64,000 nt of DNA from positions 62,001 through 126,000 of the forward strand of contig CALVBN010000006.1 in NCBI GenBank assembly GCA_944325785.1, written 5' to 3'. This DNA comes from Candidatus Gastranaerophilales bacterium (lineage in GTDB: Bacteria > Cyanobacteriota > Vampirovibrionia > Gastranaerophilales > Gastranaerophilaceae). A model generated the notes under the pieces. That model was given only the letters and a program-made list of their open reading frames with translations, had not been told where the DNA came from and searched no databases. Shown here piece by piece: positions 9,081 to 18,099 of the stretch. The translations under genes were made by a program, and so were the position numbers. Each line of letters starts with the position of its first letter. Position 1 is the first letter of the stretch.

Positions 9081-11168
9081 TTACTTGCCTGCACCGGATT
9101 TTTCGATAATTTCTTTTTCGATATTTGCCGGAACCTGTTCGTATTTTTGGAATTCCATAGAGAATGTTCCGCGTCCTTGAGTGTTTGATCTCAAATCAGT
9201 TGCATAACCGAACATATTAGCAAGAGGAACAACCGCTCTTACAATTACGTTACCGGTATTGCCTTGAGGTTCTTGACCTTCTACACGACCTCTTCTTCTT
9301 GAAATGTCGCCGATAATTGTACCGGTGAATTCTTCCGGAATTTCGATTTCAACCTTCATCATAGGTTCAAGTATGCATGGCTGAGCTTTTTTAGCACCAT
9401 CTTTGATTGCCATAGAACCTGCAATCTTGAACGCCATTTCTGAAGAGTCGACTTCGTGGTATGAACCATCGTAAAGTTCAACTTTAACGTCAATCATTGG
9501 GAATCCTGCTAAGATACCGCCTTCAAGAGCTTCTTCCATACCTTTTCTTGCAGGTTCGATGTATTCTTTAGGAATAGCACCGCCGACAATTTTGTTTTCA
9601 AATACAAATCCTGCATTTTCTTCTGCCGGAGAAATCTTAATTTTAACGTGTCCGTATTGACCTTTACCACCGGATTGACGTACAAATTTAGAATCTTGAT
9701 CAGCATTGCCTCTGATTGTTTCTCTGTAAGCAACCTGCGGTTTACCGATGTTAGCTTCAACTTTGAATTCTCTTAACATACGGTCTACGATAATATCAAG
9801 GTGAAGTTCGCCCATACCGGAGATAATTGTCTGACCTGTTTCTGTATCAGATTTAACTCTGAATGACGGATCTTCTTCTGCTAATTTTTGAAGGGCAATA
9901 CCCATCTTATCCTGGTCAGCTTTTGTTTTAGGTTCGATAGCAACAGAGATAACCGGTTCAGGGAAGCTCATTCTTTCTAAGATAATAGGAGCTTTTTCAT
10001 CACACAATGTATCACCTGTTGTAGTATCTTTCAAACCTACAGCTGCGCAAATGTCGCCTGCGTATACTTCAGACTCTTCAAGTCTCTGATCAGCGTACAT
10101 ACGAACCAATCTTGAAATACGTTCTTTTTTGCCGTTAGTTGAGTTAAGAACATAAGAACCTGATGTGATAACGCCTGAGTATACTCTTAAGAATGTTAAA
10201 CGTCCAACAAACGGGTCTGTCATAACTTTAAATGCCAGAGCAGAGAAAGGTTCTGAGTCAGAAGAATGTCTTTCAGTCTTAGTACCGTCTTCTAATTCAC
10301 CTTCGATAGCTTTAACATCAACCGGTGAAGGCATTAATTCAACGATTGAATCAAGAAGAAGCTGAACACCTTTGTTCTTGAATGCTGTACCGCAGGTTAC
10401 AGGAACGATTTTGTTATCGCAAACTGCTTTTCTCAAGCCTCTTTTTAACTCGTCAACCGTAATTGAAGCAGGATCTTCAAAATATTTTTCCATCAAATCA
10501 TCGTTTTCGCCGGCAATTGCTTCAACTAACTCGTCTCTGTATTTTTGAGCCATTTCAAGCATATCAGCCGGAATATCTTCTTCTCTGATATCTGTACCTA
10601 AATCGTTTGTATAAATTTCAGCTTTCATTGTGAACAAATCAATCAAACCTCTGAACTGGTCTTCTGCACCAATCGGAAGTCTAATCGGGAATGCATTAGC
10701 ACCCAATCTGTTTTTGATCTGGTCAACTACTCTATAGAAATCAGCACCTGTTCTGTCCATTTTGTTAACGAAAACCATTCTCGGAACTTCGTATCTGTTA
10801 GCCTGTCTCCAAACAGTTTCTGATTGTGATTGAACACCGCCTACCGCACAGAATACAGCAACAACACCGTCTAATACACGGAGAGAACGTTCAACTTCAA
10901 TAGTAAAGTCAACGTGACCTGGTGTGTCAATAATGTTAATCTGGTGTCCTTTCCATTCAGCTGTTACAGCTGCTGACTGGATTGTAATACCTCTTTCTCT
11001 TTCTTGTTCCATAAAGTCGGTTACTGCAGCACCATCGTGTACTTCACCGAGTTTGTGGGTTTTACCTGTATAGAACAGGATACGTTCAGTTGTAGTGGTT
11101 TTGCCGGCATCAATGTGAGCTGCAATACCAATATTTCTGATTTTTTCTAATGGAGTTTTTCTAGCCAT
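9081..11168 (-). CDS. fusA: Translation elongation factor G
   Basis: The 695-residue GTPase catalyses ribosomal translocation. All G motifs are present: [15 protein letters not shown] (G1), RGITIQSAA (G2), DTPGHVDF (G3), NKMDRTGAD (G4). The C-terminal domain IV/V region carries the usual [10 protein letters not shown] and [10 protein letters not shown] segments. Length matches the canonical family. An AAGGAAA ribosome site precedes the ATG. The gene stands alone, flanked by its own terminator and a 270-bp upstream gap, whereas fusA usually follows rpsL-rpsG in a str operon. It could be relocated or a second copy; nothing suggests an antibiotic-resistance or mitochondrial-like paralogue. Confidence 0.96.
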   Translation of the reverse strand: MARKTPLEKIRNIGIAAHIDAGKTTTTERILFYTGKTHKLGEVHDGAAVTDFMEQERERGITIQSAAVTAEWKGHQINIIDTPGHVDFTIEVERSLRVLDGVVAVFCAVGGVQSQSETVWRQANRYEVPRMVFVNKMDRTGADFYRVVDQIKNRLGANAFPIRLPIGAEDQFRGLIDLFTMKAEIYTNDLGTDIREEDIPADMLEMAQKYRDELVEAIAGENDDLMEKYFEDPASITVDELKRGLRKAVCDNKIVPVTCGTAFKNKGVQLLLDSIVELMPSPVDVKAIEGELEDGTKTERHSSDSEPFSALAFKVMTDPFVGRLTFLRVYSGVITSGSYVLNSTNGKKERISRLVRMYADQRLEESEVYAGDICAAVGLKDTTTGDTLCDEKAPIILERMSFPEPVISVAIEPKTKADQDKMGIALQKLAEEDPSFRVKSDTETGQTIISGMGELHLDIIVDRMLREFKVEANIGKPQVAYRETIRGNADQDSKFVRQSGGKGQYGHVKIKISPAEENAGFVFENKIVGGAIPKEYIEPARKGMEEALEGGILAGFPMIDVKVELYDGSYHEVDSSEMAFKIAGSMAIKDGAKKAQPCILEPMMKVEIEIPEEFTGTIIGDISRRRGRVEGQEPQGNTGNVIVRAVVPLANMFGYATDLRSNTQGRGTFSMEFQKYEQVPANIEKEIIEKSGAGK

Positions 11169-11415
11169 TTTCTTAGTTTCCTTTATATTTCTAACTACTA
11201 CTATTTATACTGTCACCAGTTATAATTTACTTCTCGGTTGAAAATTGATTACAAATTTTGAAGTAAGATTTAATTTTATTGTCACATAAACAAAAATCAT
11301 ACACAAGTATAGATATCTAAAGCCAGTGTATTGTAAACTTATGTAACAATTGTTTTTTAATTATTAAAGTTTTTATCAAAAATGCCGTAAATATGTAAGT
11401 AAATGTATTTAAATT

Positions 11416-11436
11416 GTCTAAGTTAGACGAAAGGAG
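11416..11436 (+). promoter_or_regulatory. Ribosome site preceded by a small palindrome
   Basis: GTCTAAGTTAGAC (11416-11428) is a perfect inverted repeat directly abutting the strong ribosome site AAAGGAG (11430-11436) of the EF-hand gene at 11442. It could be an operator or a small RNA hairpin modulating initiation. The remaining gap back to fusA (from 11169) is AT-rich with no other clear feature. Confidence 0.4.
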
Positions 11437-11441
11437 TAAAA

Positions 11442-13229
11442 ATGAGCGGATTTAGCGGAATTAATCAATTTGGGAGTTTATATGTAAATGGACAGAAATT
11501 AACATTTGAAGATTTTGATAAAGATAAAAATGGAGAAATTTCCCAAGAAGAGTATAATTCTGTATTAAAAGAAACAAATCTGGATTCTGTTGAATTAGCA
11601 ACTGTAGATAGTGATGGAAATAAAACTATTTCAGAACAAGAATTTGCAGTATGGGAACAAAAAATACAAATGCAGGATGCTGTTAATGAAATGTCAATGA
11701 CCATAAGTAAAGATTTTGCAGGTAAAACTGAAGCTTTGGCAGAACTAAGTGCTGCTTTGAAAGACTATATAGATGAATATGCCACAAATTATACTGGTGA
11801 TGTAGCAGTAATGGCAGAAATTTTTAAAGCGACATTGCCGGAAAAATATGAAGAATTTAAACAAACTATACTCGCGAATGATCCTAGTACAATAGAATCA
11901 TCTGTTATAGATGAAATATATGATGAAATATCAAAAGATGAAAATGGCAATCCTTTAACAGGAGATTTACTTGCACGTCTAGGAAAAGAGATTGAAGCTG
12001 AGGCTGATAGGTTTGTCAAAAATTATCAAGGAAACAATCTTAGAGAAGACTTAAAAATGCATTTGCAAGAGTATATGAAACAATCTGATGCCGAAAAATT
12101 AAGCAGTGCTGTTGAAGAATATAATACAAGCCTTGCAACTCTTGGTAGTTATCTAGATAATAAAAATGATTTAAAAGCATTAAAGGAATTTGCTGAAATT
12201 TTTCTGAATGCCGCATTAGAAAAAGGGGTAACTATTAAACTGGAGGGTACTACAATAAAAACACAAGCTGCTATTACTACTGCATTAAATAAATTTTCAG
12301 ACAGTAATGAACTTAAAGCCGCACTTGATGAGGTTATAGCAAATCTGGATACTGAAACGTTTATAAACAAGATAGCTGCAGAAGAGCAGGAAAATGCGGA
12401 AAATAGCGCTTATCAAGAGTTTATTGGGGTACAAGGTGAAGAATATGCAATCGATCCAGCATTAATAGATTACTCAAAAATAGATAATTATAATGCAATT
12501 ACGATAACATTGGGAAACAAATCTATTGATGAAAAATGCAGACCGATTTTGAATAATGATGCTTTAAAATCACAAATGAAAAGTCAGATTGAAACTATGC
12601 TGCAGGAAAAGGGTATATCATTCGATAAAGTAGCCACAGTCTTTGAAAATGTGTATAACCAGACTATAAATGAAACCTTACAACAAGATGGAATTTCTAT
12701 TAAACTTGGTTTTAGCAGCATAGTAAAAAATGATGTGCTTATATCTGCTTTTATTACGAATTTCAATACTAATATTGCAGAAGCAATTAATAACATGAAC
12801 GCATCAGAGTCAGATTTGAATTTCCAAGATATTGATTATTCTCTTGCTGTTACAGATGAGAATGGTAAAGTAGATGAGAAGTTGGCAGAAGCTTTGAATT
12901 CAGGTACACCTGTGACAATCTTAACTCGCAGAGATGAAGAAGATAATACTGCGGAAAAAATGATAGATAGACTTCAAAGTTCAATACTTACAAAGGCTAA
13001 AACAATGTGTGAAGCAAATGGTATAGATTTTGATGCATCAGTCTTTAGTACAATGTTTAACAATGCAAAATTAGCGGCATTAAACAGTGGCGGAGCTACA
13101 GACAAAAAAGTTTTAGGCGGTTTGCTAACTATTATCAATCCGCAGATGCTTATAGAAGAGTTTATTAAAAATTTCCAAGAAAGCTATACTGCTTGGGTTG
13201 AATCAGAAGCGTCAGAAGCTGAAGAATAG
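11442..13229 (+). CDS. EF-hand calcium-binding protein of unknown function
   Basis: The 595-residue protein carries a pair of canonical 12-residue EF-hand loops at its N-terminus: D26-K-D28-K-N30-G-E-I...E37 and D56-S-D58-G-N60-K-T-I...E67. The rest is acidic, Asn/Glu/Lys-rich and predicted largely helical, with several loosely repeated segments (for example EMLQEKGISFDK and KTMCEANGIDFD, each followed by a similar helix). There is no signal peptide or membrane segment. Paired EF-hands normally bind Ca2+ cooperatively. It has a strong ribosome site and its own terminator. No family beyond the EF-hand is recognised; a surface or secreted protein using a non-classical route is possible but not shown. 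Confidence 0.85.
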   Translation: MSGFSGINQFGSLYVNGQKLTFEDFDKDKNGEISQEEYNSVLKETNLDSVELATVDSDGNKTISEQEFAVWEQKIQMQDAVNEMSMTISKDFAGKTEALAELSAALKDYIDEYATNYTGDVAVMAEIFKATLPEKYEEFKQTILANDPSTIESSVIDEIYDEISKDENGNPLTGDLLARLGKEIEAEADRFVKNYQGNNLREDLKMHLQEYMKQSDAEKLSSAVEEYNTSLATLGSYLDNKNDLKALKEFAEIFLNAALEKGVTIKLEGTTIKTQAAITTALNKFSDSNELKAALDEVIANLDTETFINKIAAEEQENAENSAYQEFIGVQGEEYAIDPALIDYSKIDNYNAITITLGNKSIDEKCRPILNNDALKSQMKSQIETMLQEKGISFDKVATVFENVYNQTINETLQQDGISIKLGFSSIVKNDVLISAFITNFNTNIAEAINNMNASESDLNFQDIDYSLAVTDENGKVDEKLAEALNSGTPVTILTRRDEEDNTAEKMIDRLQSSILTKAKTMCEANGIDFDASVFSTMFNNAKLAALNSGGATDKKVLGGLLTIINPQMLIEEFIKNFQESYTAWVESEASEAEE

Positions 13230-13239
13230 ATAATAAAGA

Positions 13240-13277
13240 AAAAACAGCAGTTTAAACCGTAATAATCTGCTGTTTTT
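13240..13277 (+). terminator. Terminator of the EF-hand gene
   Basis: AAAAACAGCAG (13240-13250) pairs with CTGCTGTTTTT (13267-13277). The T-run on the plus strand lies about 45 nt after the stop. Confidence 0.85.
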
Positions 13278-13291
13278 AATAAAATATCATT

Positions 13292-13324
13292 AAATAGAGT
13301 ATCTATAAAAAAGATACTCTATTT
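13292..13324 (-). terminator. Terminator of tpiA
   Basis: AAATAGAGTATCT (13292-13304) pairs perfectly with 13312-13324 around a 7-nt loop. Read on the minus strand it lies just past the tpiA stop. Two separate hairpins thus isolate these convergent genes. Confidence 0.8.
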
Positions 13325-13336
13325 TTATCTTCCTAG

Positions 13337-14131
13337 TTATACGCTAACCTTCATAGTATTAGCAATAATTTCATTAAAGCTTTCTGCTTTCAAGCTTGCA
13401 CCGCCTACCAATGCGCCGTCAATGTCTGATTGTGACATTTGTTCTTCAATAGTAGAAGGTTTAACAGAACCGCCGTAAAGAATTCTGATTGCATCGCCTG
13501 CTTTTTCAGATGATACTTCTTTTACAACGTTTCTAATCATAGCGATTACTCTGTTAGCTTCAACGCTGTCGCAAGTTTTGCCTGTACCGATAGCCCAGAT
13601 TGGTTCGTATGCAATAACTGATTTTGCGATTTCTTCTTCTGATAAACCGTTTAATGCTGCTCTGATTTGAGTTGCAATATGCTGGTCTGTTACGCCAGCT
13701 TCTCTTTGTTCAAGAGTTTCACCACAGCAGATAATAGGAATAAGACCGCCTGCAAGAATTGCTTTTGCTTTTTTATTAATCATTTCGTCTGTTTCAGAGA
13801 AGTATTGTCTTCTTTCGCTGTGACCGATGATTACGTAAGAGCATCCTGCATCTTTTAGCATTTCTACAGAGATTTCACCTGTATAAGCGCCGGATTTTTC
13901 CCAGTGGCAGTTTTGACCGGCAATAGCAATCTTATCGCCTCCGCATCCGCAGTTACATCTAACTGTATGTACAACATTCAATGAAGTAAATACAGGTGCG
14001 ATTACGATTGTAGGCAATTGCGGTGCTGTAAAATCTTTTGTAAATTTTTCTATTCCTTCAAACAAAGCTTTTGCTTCGTCTTGAAGTAAGTTCATTTTCC
14101 AGTTTCCTGCAATAATTGGTTTTCTTGACAT
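13337..14131 (-). CDS. tpiA: Triosephosphate isomerase
   Basis: The 264-residue enzyme interconverts dihydroxyacetone phosphate and glyceraldehyde-3-phosphate in glycolysis. Catalytic residues are all present: K12 in GNWKMN, H104 in IIGHSERR and E176 in AYEPIWAIGTG. The phosphate-binding LYGGSVKP and GALVGGASL motifs are also intact. It is slightly longer than the usual about 250 residues because of a Cys-rich insertion, CNCGCGG (Cys59, 61, 63), between strand 2 and AGQNCHW, with Cys75 close by. A strong AAGGGGGA ribosome site precedes the ATG. Monocistronic. Confidence 0.96.
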   Translation of the reverse strand: MSRKPIIAGNWKMNLLQDEAKALFEGIEKFTKDFTAPQLPTIVIAPVFTSLNVVHTVRCNCGCGGDKIAIAGQNCHWEKSGAYTGEISVEMLKDAGCSYVIIGHSERRQYFSETDEMINKKAKAILAGGLIPIICCGETLEQREAGVTDQHIATQIRAALNGLSEEEIAKSVIAYEPIWAIGTGKTCDSVEANRVIAMIRNVVKEVSSEKAGDAIRILYGGSVKPSTIEEQMSQSDIDGALVGGASLKAESFNEIIANTMKVSV

Positions 14132-14299
14132 AATTTGTCCCCCTTATTAACTTCTAACTAAAGGGATAACGTGCAACATTCGAGAGCATTTACCCCCATA
14201 AGGATTTTAGAATAAACAGGGAGTAAAATCAATATTTATGCAGATAAAACTCTTCATTTTTTCTTTGTAGAGAATCAATAGACTAACATCTCGTCCCAG

Positions 14300-14320
14300 C
14301 CCTCTCCTGTTAGGAGAGGG
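14300..14320. repeat. CCCTCTCCT hairpin repeat, copy 1
   Basis: CCCTCTCCT-GTT-AGGAGAGGG is a perfect 9-bp hairpin, preceded by CAG. An almost identical copy (one loop change) lies at 28985-29005 in the opposite orientation. The 254-bp gap from 14132 to 14385 holds this element and otherwise nothing recognisable. Confidence 0.8.
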
Positions 14321-14385
14321 AGCCTGCCTCTTTAGGGAATGTCGCACTCCACAAAATCAAAAATTTTGACCATCTTACATACAGT

Positions 14386-14709
14386 TTATGCAGATAAGCT
14401 TGTTGAAAGACCTTCCATTATGTTGTAAAAATCTTCTTTAGGAAGAGTAGACATTGTTTTTAAGGCATAAGAGAGAATGCTTACCTTGTCATACCATCTT
14501 CTGGAGTTAGAGAGTTTGTATAAGCCTAAAACGCGGTCTATTCCGATACTTACATCCTGTTCCTCGTCTTCTTCATGCATTTCTTTAATTTGGCGTACAA
14601 AATTTGTCAAGTCTTTAGATAAGGCTCTGCGCCTTTCTTCATCCATATCCTTAAGCAATGCTAAAGCTTTTTCAGTATGTTCATTTGAATCGTACCAGCG
14701 TCTATTCAT
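14386..14709 (-). CDS. Small protein with an internal RRWYD duplication
   Basis: The 107-residue protein is highly charged, helical and soluble. It looks like two related halves. Residues 3-7 (RRWYD) lead into a helix ending LLKDMDEERRRALSKDL, and RRWYD recurs near residue 70, leading into ALKTMSTLPKEDFYNIMEGL. An acidic patch (HEEDEEQD) lies between them. I do not recognise the family. A GGGAGAGG ribosome site supports the start. It stands alone upstream of the glycan genes with no obvious partner. Confidence 0.72.
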   Translation of the reverse strand: MNRRWYDSNEHTEKALALLKDMDEERRRALSKDLTNFVRQIKEMHEEDEEQDVSIGIDRVLGLYKLSNSRRWYDKVSILSYALKTMSTLPKEDFYNIMEGLSTSLSA

Positions 14710-14783
14710 TCAAAAAACCTCTCCCAATACACAATTTAATTATATTTATGAATGAGAAAATTTCAATCATATGTTTGGTGGAA

Positions 14784-16070
14784 TTAAATAGATAAATGTT
14801 TTAATTCTTGAACAAGTATATATTTATTTTTCATTTTTCTTCTTGCTTTTCCAAGTAAAATCGCATGCATTAATTTAAAAAGCTTCTCACGTTTTATATA
14901 AGCTTTAGTATTAAAATTTGCCAGTTTATGTTTAATATAAGAAGTATCATTTACTGGTGTGGATAAAAGAAATTCTGCTTCTTCTAATTTGTTAATTTTA
15001 TTGGTTTTGCCTGTAAACCCGCAGTTTTTCATAAAATTAACATAATTATTATAATGTTTTTCAAAATTTTGATTGAATTTATTATAATCTGCATTTAGAT
15101 AAATATCATATAGGTTTATTTCTTTATCAGTATCTTTAAAGCAGGGGATATCATAAAATTCACATATTTCTTTAACGCGGTCATCTTTATAATTAACGAC
15201 GGCAGGTATTTTACATAAAATAGATATAATATTACCATGGATTCGTGAGCCGAAAGAAAAGTTAAAATTATTATCTATAATGTAATTCATCCATACAGGG
15301 ATATCGTAAAAGAATTTAATACGATTTTGTGCAAGCAGTTTTGTACCAATATAAGAGTATGTTTCTAATAATTCCTCTATTTTTGCATTTGATAAATCCT
15401 TAAGCAATACATTTGTGAATTCATCTTGGTCAAAATATTCACTGTTAGGAAATTCATCAAAAATTTTTGATATATTTTTTTGTTTGATATACGTTATTGT
15501 TCCATTAATTAGCGGTTTAAATTCAGAATATGACACTTTTATATTAGGTATTTGTAAATTTTTAAACATATACATAGCCGGACAACCTGTAACTGTTGCG
15601 GTATTATTAGGCACTATGGCATTAAAAAATTCTTTGGTTATATTACCTCTTAATGCAAATTCACCGCCGGTTTCATATACTGCATTTATTAGCTTCTTTG
15701 AGAGCGTTCCAATTTCTTTTGTTAAATCTTTTATAGAAATGTCGTCTGTTTTTTGTATACCGCAGCTTAAGAAATATACCGGTACTTTCAATTTACTTAT
15801 AAAGTCTGTATAAAATTTGAGTTGTTTTTTTGCGTGTTTACCAAAAATATTAGCAGGAGTTATAACAAGTTTATTATATGTATTATTTATAATTTCGGTG
15901 GGTTCTATTGTACATTTATATTCAACATTATTTTCTCTGAAAAATTTTTCTACTGAATATTGGAATAATTTATTTCCTGCATTATGAATTTTTCGAAATT
16001 CATAATCAAAGTTTGTATAGTCTGTTGACTCAAAACAACTCTTAGTACAATAATATAATACCTTGTTCAT
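14784..16070 (-). CDS. Polysaccharide pyruvyl transferase family protein
   Basis: The 428-residue protein shows the features of the pyruvyl transferase (PS_pyruv_trans/CsaB-like) family. These are an N-terminal NAGNKLFQYS segment, the central YFLSCGIQ strand, and the C-terminal signature FSFGSRIHGNIISILCKIPAVV, in which the Arg-Ile-His is typical. Family members add ketal-linked pyruvate to surface sugars, using phosphoenolpyruvate in the cytoplasm. It begins 2 bp after a GT2 glycosyltransferase gene, so the two probably act on the same glycan. The C-terminal 70 residues are basic. Some members act as sugar transferases rather than pyruvyl transferases, so the exact reaction is open. Confidence 0.82.
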   Translation of the reverse strand: MNKVLYYCTKSCFESTDYTNFDYEFRKIHNAGNKLFQYSVEKFFRENNVEYKCTIEPTEIINNTYNKLVITPANIFGKHAKKQLKFYTDFISKLKVPVYFLSCGIQKTDDISIKDLTKEIGTLSKKLINAVYETGGEFALRGNITKEFFNAIVPNNTATVTGCPAMYMFKNLQIPNIKVSYSEFKPLINGTITYIKQKNISKIFDEFPNSEYFDQDEFTNVLLKDLSNAKIEELLETYSYIGTKLLAQNRIKFFYDIPVWMNYIIDNNFNFSFGSRIHGNIISILCKIPAVVNYKDDRVKEICEFYDIPCFKDTDKEINLYDIYLNADYNKFNQNFEKHYNNYVNFMKNCGFTGKTNKINKLEEAEFLLSTPVNDTSYIKHKLANFNTKAYIKREKLFKLMHAILLGKARRKMKNKYILVQELKHLSI

Positions 16071-16072
16071 CG

Positions 16073-16945
16073 TTATTCCCTATTGTATTTTTTTGATTTG
16101 ATTTGCAATTCTAAACCAAGTATAGTAATAAGTTTATATTTAGTCCAGTCTTTGTATAGATTTTTAACTGAAAAAATTTTTTCGGTTAAAAATGAGGTTT
16201 TGTTTTTTTGAGTGTATGCAATGTTCAAAATTTGATTACGTATTTTTGTATTAGTACTTAATGAATTAAGAATAAAATCCTGGACTTTAAAACTACTTAT
16301 AATTCTTTTTTCTTTATTTTTAGAACTTGAATTTGTGGAATATACCCTGTAATCACATAGAATTTCATCTAAATTTGCAATATTAAAAAAACGCTGAGCT
16401 TGTGCATAAAAATAATAGTCCTCTGCATATTCAAAGCCTTCTCGATATTTTAAATTATATTTTTCAAAATCAGTTTTTCGAAATAATATTGTAGGATGAA
16501 TTAAGGGGCAATCCGCAAGTAAATCAATTAGTTTGATTTCTTTAGGAAGAATAATAATTTTACCGGAAGGAATAATTCTTGCAAAACAGCCTACAAGCGC
16601 TACATTAGGGTTATTATCCATAAAATTTATTTGTTTTTCTAGCCTTGTCGGATAAGAAATATCGTCAGAATCCATTCTGGCTATATATTCGCCTTGAGCT
16701 TCTTCCCACCCGCTATTCAATGCTGAAACAATTCCTTGGTTTTCTTGCTTTAAATATTTTATTCGAGAATCATTATAAGATAATATAACATCTTCTGCAT
16801 TATTAGTAGAGCCGTCATTTATAATAATGAATTCGAAATTTTTAAATGTTTGATTCAGTATGCTTTCAATAGCTTTTCGTAAGTAGTCTTCATTAGTATT
16901 ATAGACAGGCATTAATACTGAAACTTTAGGTGTTTGATAATTCAT
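16073..16945 (-). CDS. Family 2 glycosyltransferase
   Basis: The 290-residue enzyme has the GT2 GT-A fold: VSVLMPVYN near the N-terminus, SILNQTFKNFEFIIINDGS and the metal-binding MDSDD (91-95). HPTILFRK and GFEYAEDYYF follow, the last carrying the ED catalytic-base region. It transfers a sugar from a nucleotide donor to a growing surface glycan. The start lies inside an 8-bp inverted repeat (CATAAGTA/TACTTATG) that extends into the divergent region shared with an XRE regulator. It is followed closely by the pyruvyl transferase gene. Confidence 0.9.
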   Translation of the reverse strand: MNYQTPKVSVLMPVYNTNEDYLRKAIESILNQTFKNFEFIIINDGSTNNAEDVILSYNDSRIKYLKQENQGIVSALNSGWEEAQGEYIARMDSDDISYPTRLEKQINFMDNNPNVALVGCFARIIPSGKIIILPKEIKLIDLLADCPLIHPTILFRKTDFEKYNLKYREGFEYAEDYYFYAQAQRFFNIANLDEILCDYRVYSTNSSSKNKEKRIISSFKVQDFILNSLSTNTKIRNQILNIAYTQKNKTSFLTEKIFSVKNLYKDWTKYKLITILGLELQIKSKKYNRE

Positions 16946-16999
16946 AAGTATTCGCCTACTGATTCTGTGGTAGAAAAATTCTTTATATTTCTACTTATG
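16943..16999. promoter_or_regulatory. Inverted repeats in the divergent region between GT2 and the XRE regulator
   Basis: CATAAGTA (16943-16950, including the GT2 start codon) is repeated inverted at 16992-16999. GTAGAAA (16970-16976) is inverted at 16988-16994. These are plausible operators for the adjacent XRE regulator, but AT-rich DNA makes short palindromes common. Confidence 0.35.
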
Positions 17000-17092
17000 G
17001 TGTGTGTTTTTGTTTAAAAGTATACCATAATGTTGGAATAAAAACAATAGAATTCTATCTATGTATCAGTTTTTTAATAATATATTTAACCT

Positions 17093-17098
17093 TAAAAT
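17093..17098 (+). promoter_or_regulatory. -10 box of a probable leaderless promoter (XRE gene)
   Basis: TAAAAT ends 6 nt before the ATG at 17105. No Shine-Dalgarno sequence fits in the gap, and no clear -35 is seen. Confidence 0.45.
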
Positions 17099-17104
17099 TA
17101 TTAA

Positions 17105-17428
17105 ATGGACAATTATAAAATAAAATTTGGAAACAGACTTAAGGAATTACGTAGAAATTGTAAAATGACACAACGAGTGTTGGCAGAAGCTGCTGGTGTG
17201 GATGTTAAATATATAAGCAGAATTGAAACCGGAAAATCTTCTCCTTCTTTTGATGTTATTACAAAGTTAGCATCTGCTCTTAATGTTCCTTTAGAAATAT
17301 TATTTCATTTTCCAAAAGATGTAACAAAAGAAGATTTCATAAAAGATTTATGTGAAAAAATTAAAAATGCGGAGCTTGATAAAGTTAAATTAATTTCTAA
17401 AATAATTGATGATATTTTGCTTTTTTAA
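17105..17428 (+). CDS. XRE-family helix-turn-helix regulator
   Basis: The 107-residue protein has an N-terminal HTH_3 domain (about 9-65). FGNRLKELRRNCKMTQRVLAE leads to AAGVDVKYISRIETGKSSPS, where the recognition helix lies, then ALNVPLEILF. A short helical C-terminal tail (about 70-107) may mediate dimerisation. It probably binds a palindromic operator and represses itself or the divergent glycan genes. Its last codons overlap the convergent rnc stop by 4 bp. The start lacks a ribosome site and looks leaderless. Confidence 0.9.
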   Translation: MDNYKIKFGNRLKELRRNCKMTQRVLAEAAGVDVKYISRIETGKSSPSFDVITKLASALNVPLEILFHFPKDVTKEDFIKDLCEKIKNAELDKVKLISKIIDDILLF

Positions 17429-18099
17429 TTCTTAATAACTCCTAAATTTTGGCATGCTTTAAGTGCGCAATTTTGCTGTGCTTCTTTTTTTGACTTTCCG
17501 GAAGCTTGAGCGATTATTTCTCCGCCCCACTCCACTTCAACAATAAATTCCGGCTTATGTGCAGGACCATTTATAGCCACTGTACGATATTCGGGTAATG
17601 TTTTATTTACCCCTTGTGTGTACTGCTGGAGGATATCTTTTGCATTGTACTTTTCAAAATGCTTGTCGACATCTTCCGCATAAATCATAATATAATCTTT
17701 TATAAAATTTTCAATCTCTTTTTGTCTTCCATTCAGATAATAAGCCCCGAGAACTGCCTCAAGGGCGCAGGCTATATTGGATTCACGCTTTCTTCCGCCC
17801 TGTTTTTCTTCCGCAGGACCGAGAAGCATCAATTCATCAATGCCGATTTTTTCTCCGGCTTTGGCAAGGATTGCATCCGATACAAGAATGGAACGGATTT
17901 TTGAAAGCTCACCTTCCGGCGCTTCCGGATAAGTTTCGTAGAGAAGCTTTGATGTAAAAAGCTTAAGTACGGAGTCGCCGAAAAATTCCAGCCTTTCATA
18001 GCTTTCCAGTGAATCAATATTATTTTCTTTTGTGTAAGAAGGATGTGTAAGAGCCTGTTTAACTAATTCGTTTTGCTCTCCGAAAATACTTTCAAGCAT
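17425..18099 (-). CDS. rnc: Ribonuclease III
   Basis: The 224-residue enzyme processes double-stranded RNA, including rRNA precursors. The catalytic domain has the signature ERLEFFGDSVLKLF (about 32-45, family ERLEFLGDSVL) and a downstream EAVLGAYYLN. The C-terminal double-stranded RNA binding domain (about 153-222) ends in GKSKKEAQQNCALKAC. Length is normal. It is the last gene of the pyrH-frr-cdsA-rnc operon, and its start overlaps the cdsA stop. It overlaps the convergent XRE gene by 4 bp, with no terminator between them. Confidence 0.95.
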   Translation of the reverse strand: MLESIFGEQNELVKQALTHPSYTKENNIDSLESYERLEFFGDSVLKLFTSKLLYETYPEAPEGELSKIRSILVSDAILAKAGEKIGIDELMLLGPAEEKQGGRKRESNIACALEAVLGAYYLNGRQKEIENFIKDYIMIYAEDVDKHFEKYNAKDILQQYTQGVNKTLPEYRTVAINGPAHKPEFIVEVEWGGEIIAQASGKSKKEAQQNCALKACQNLGVIKN

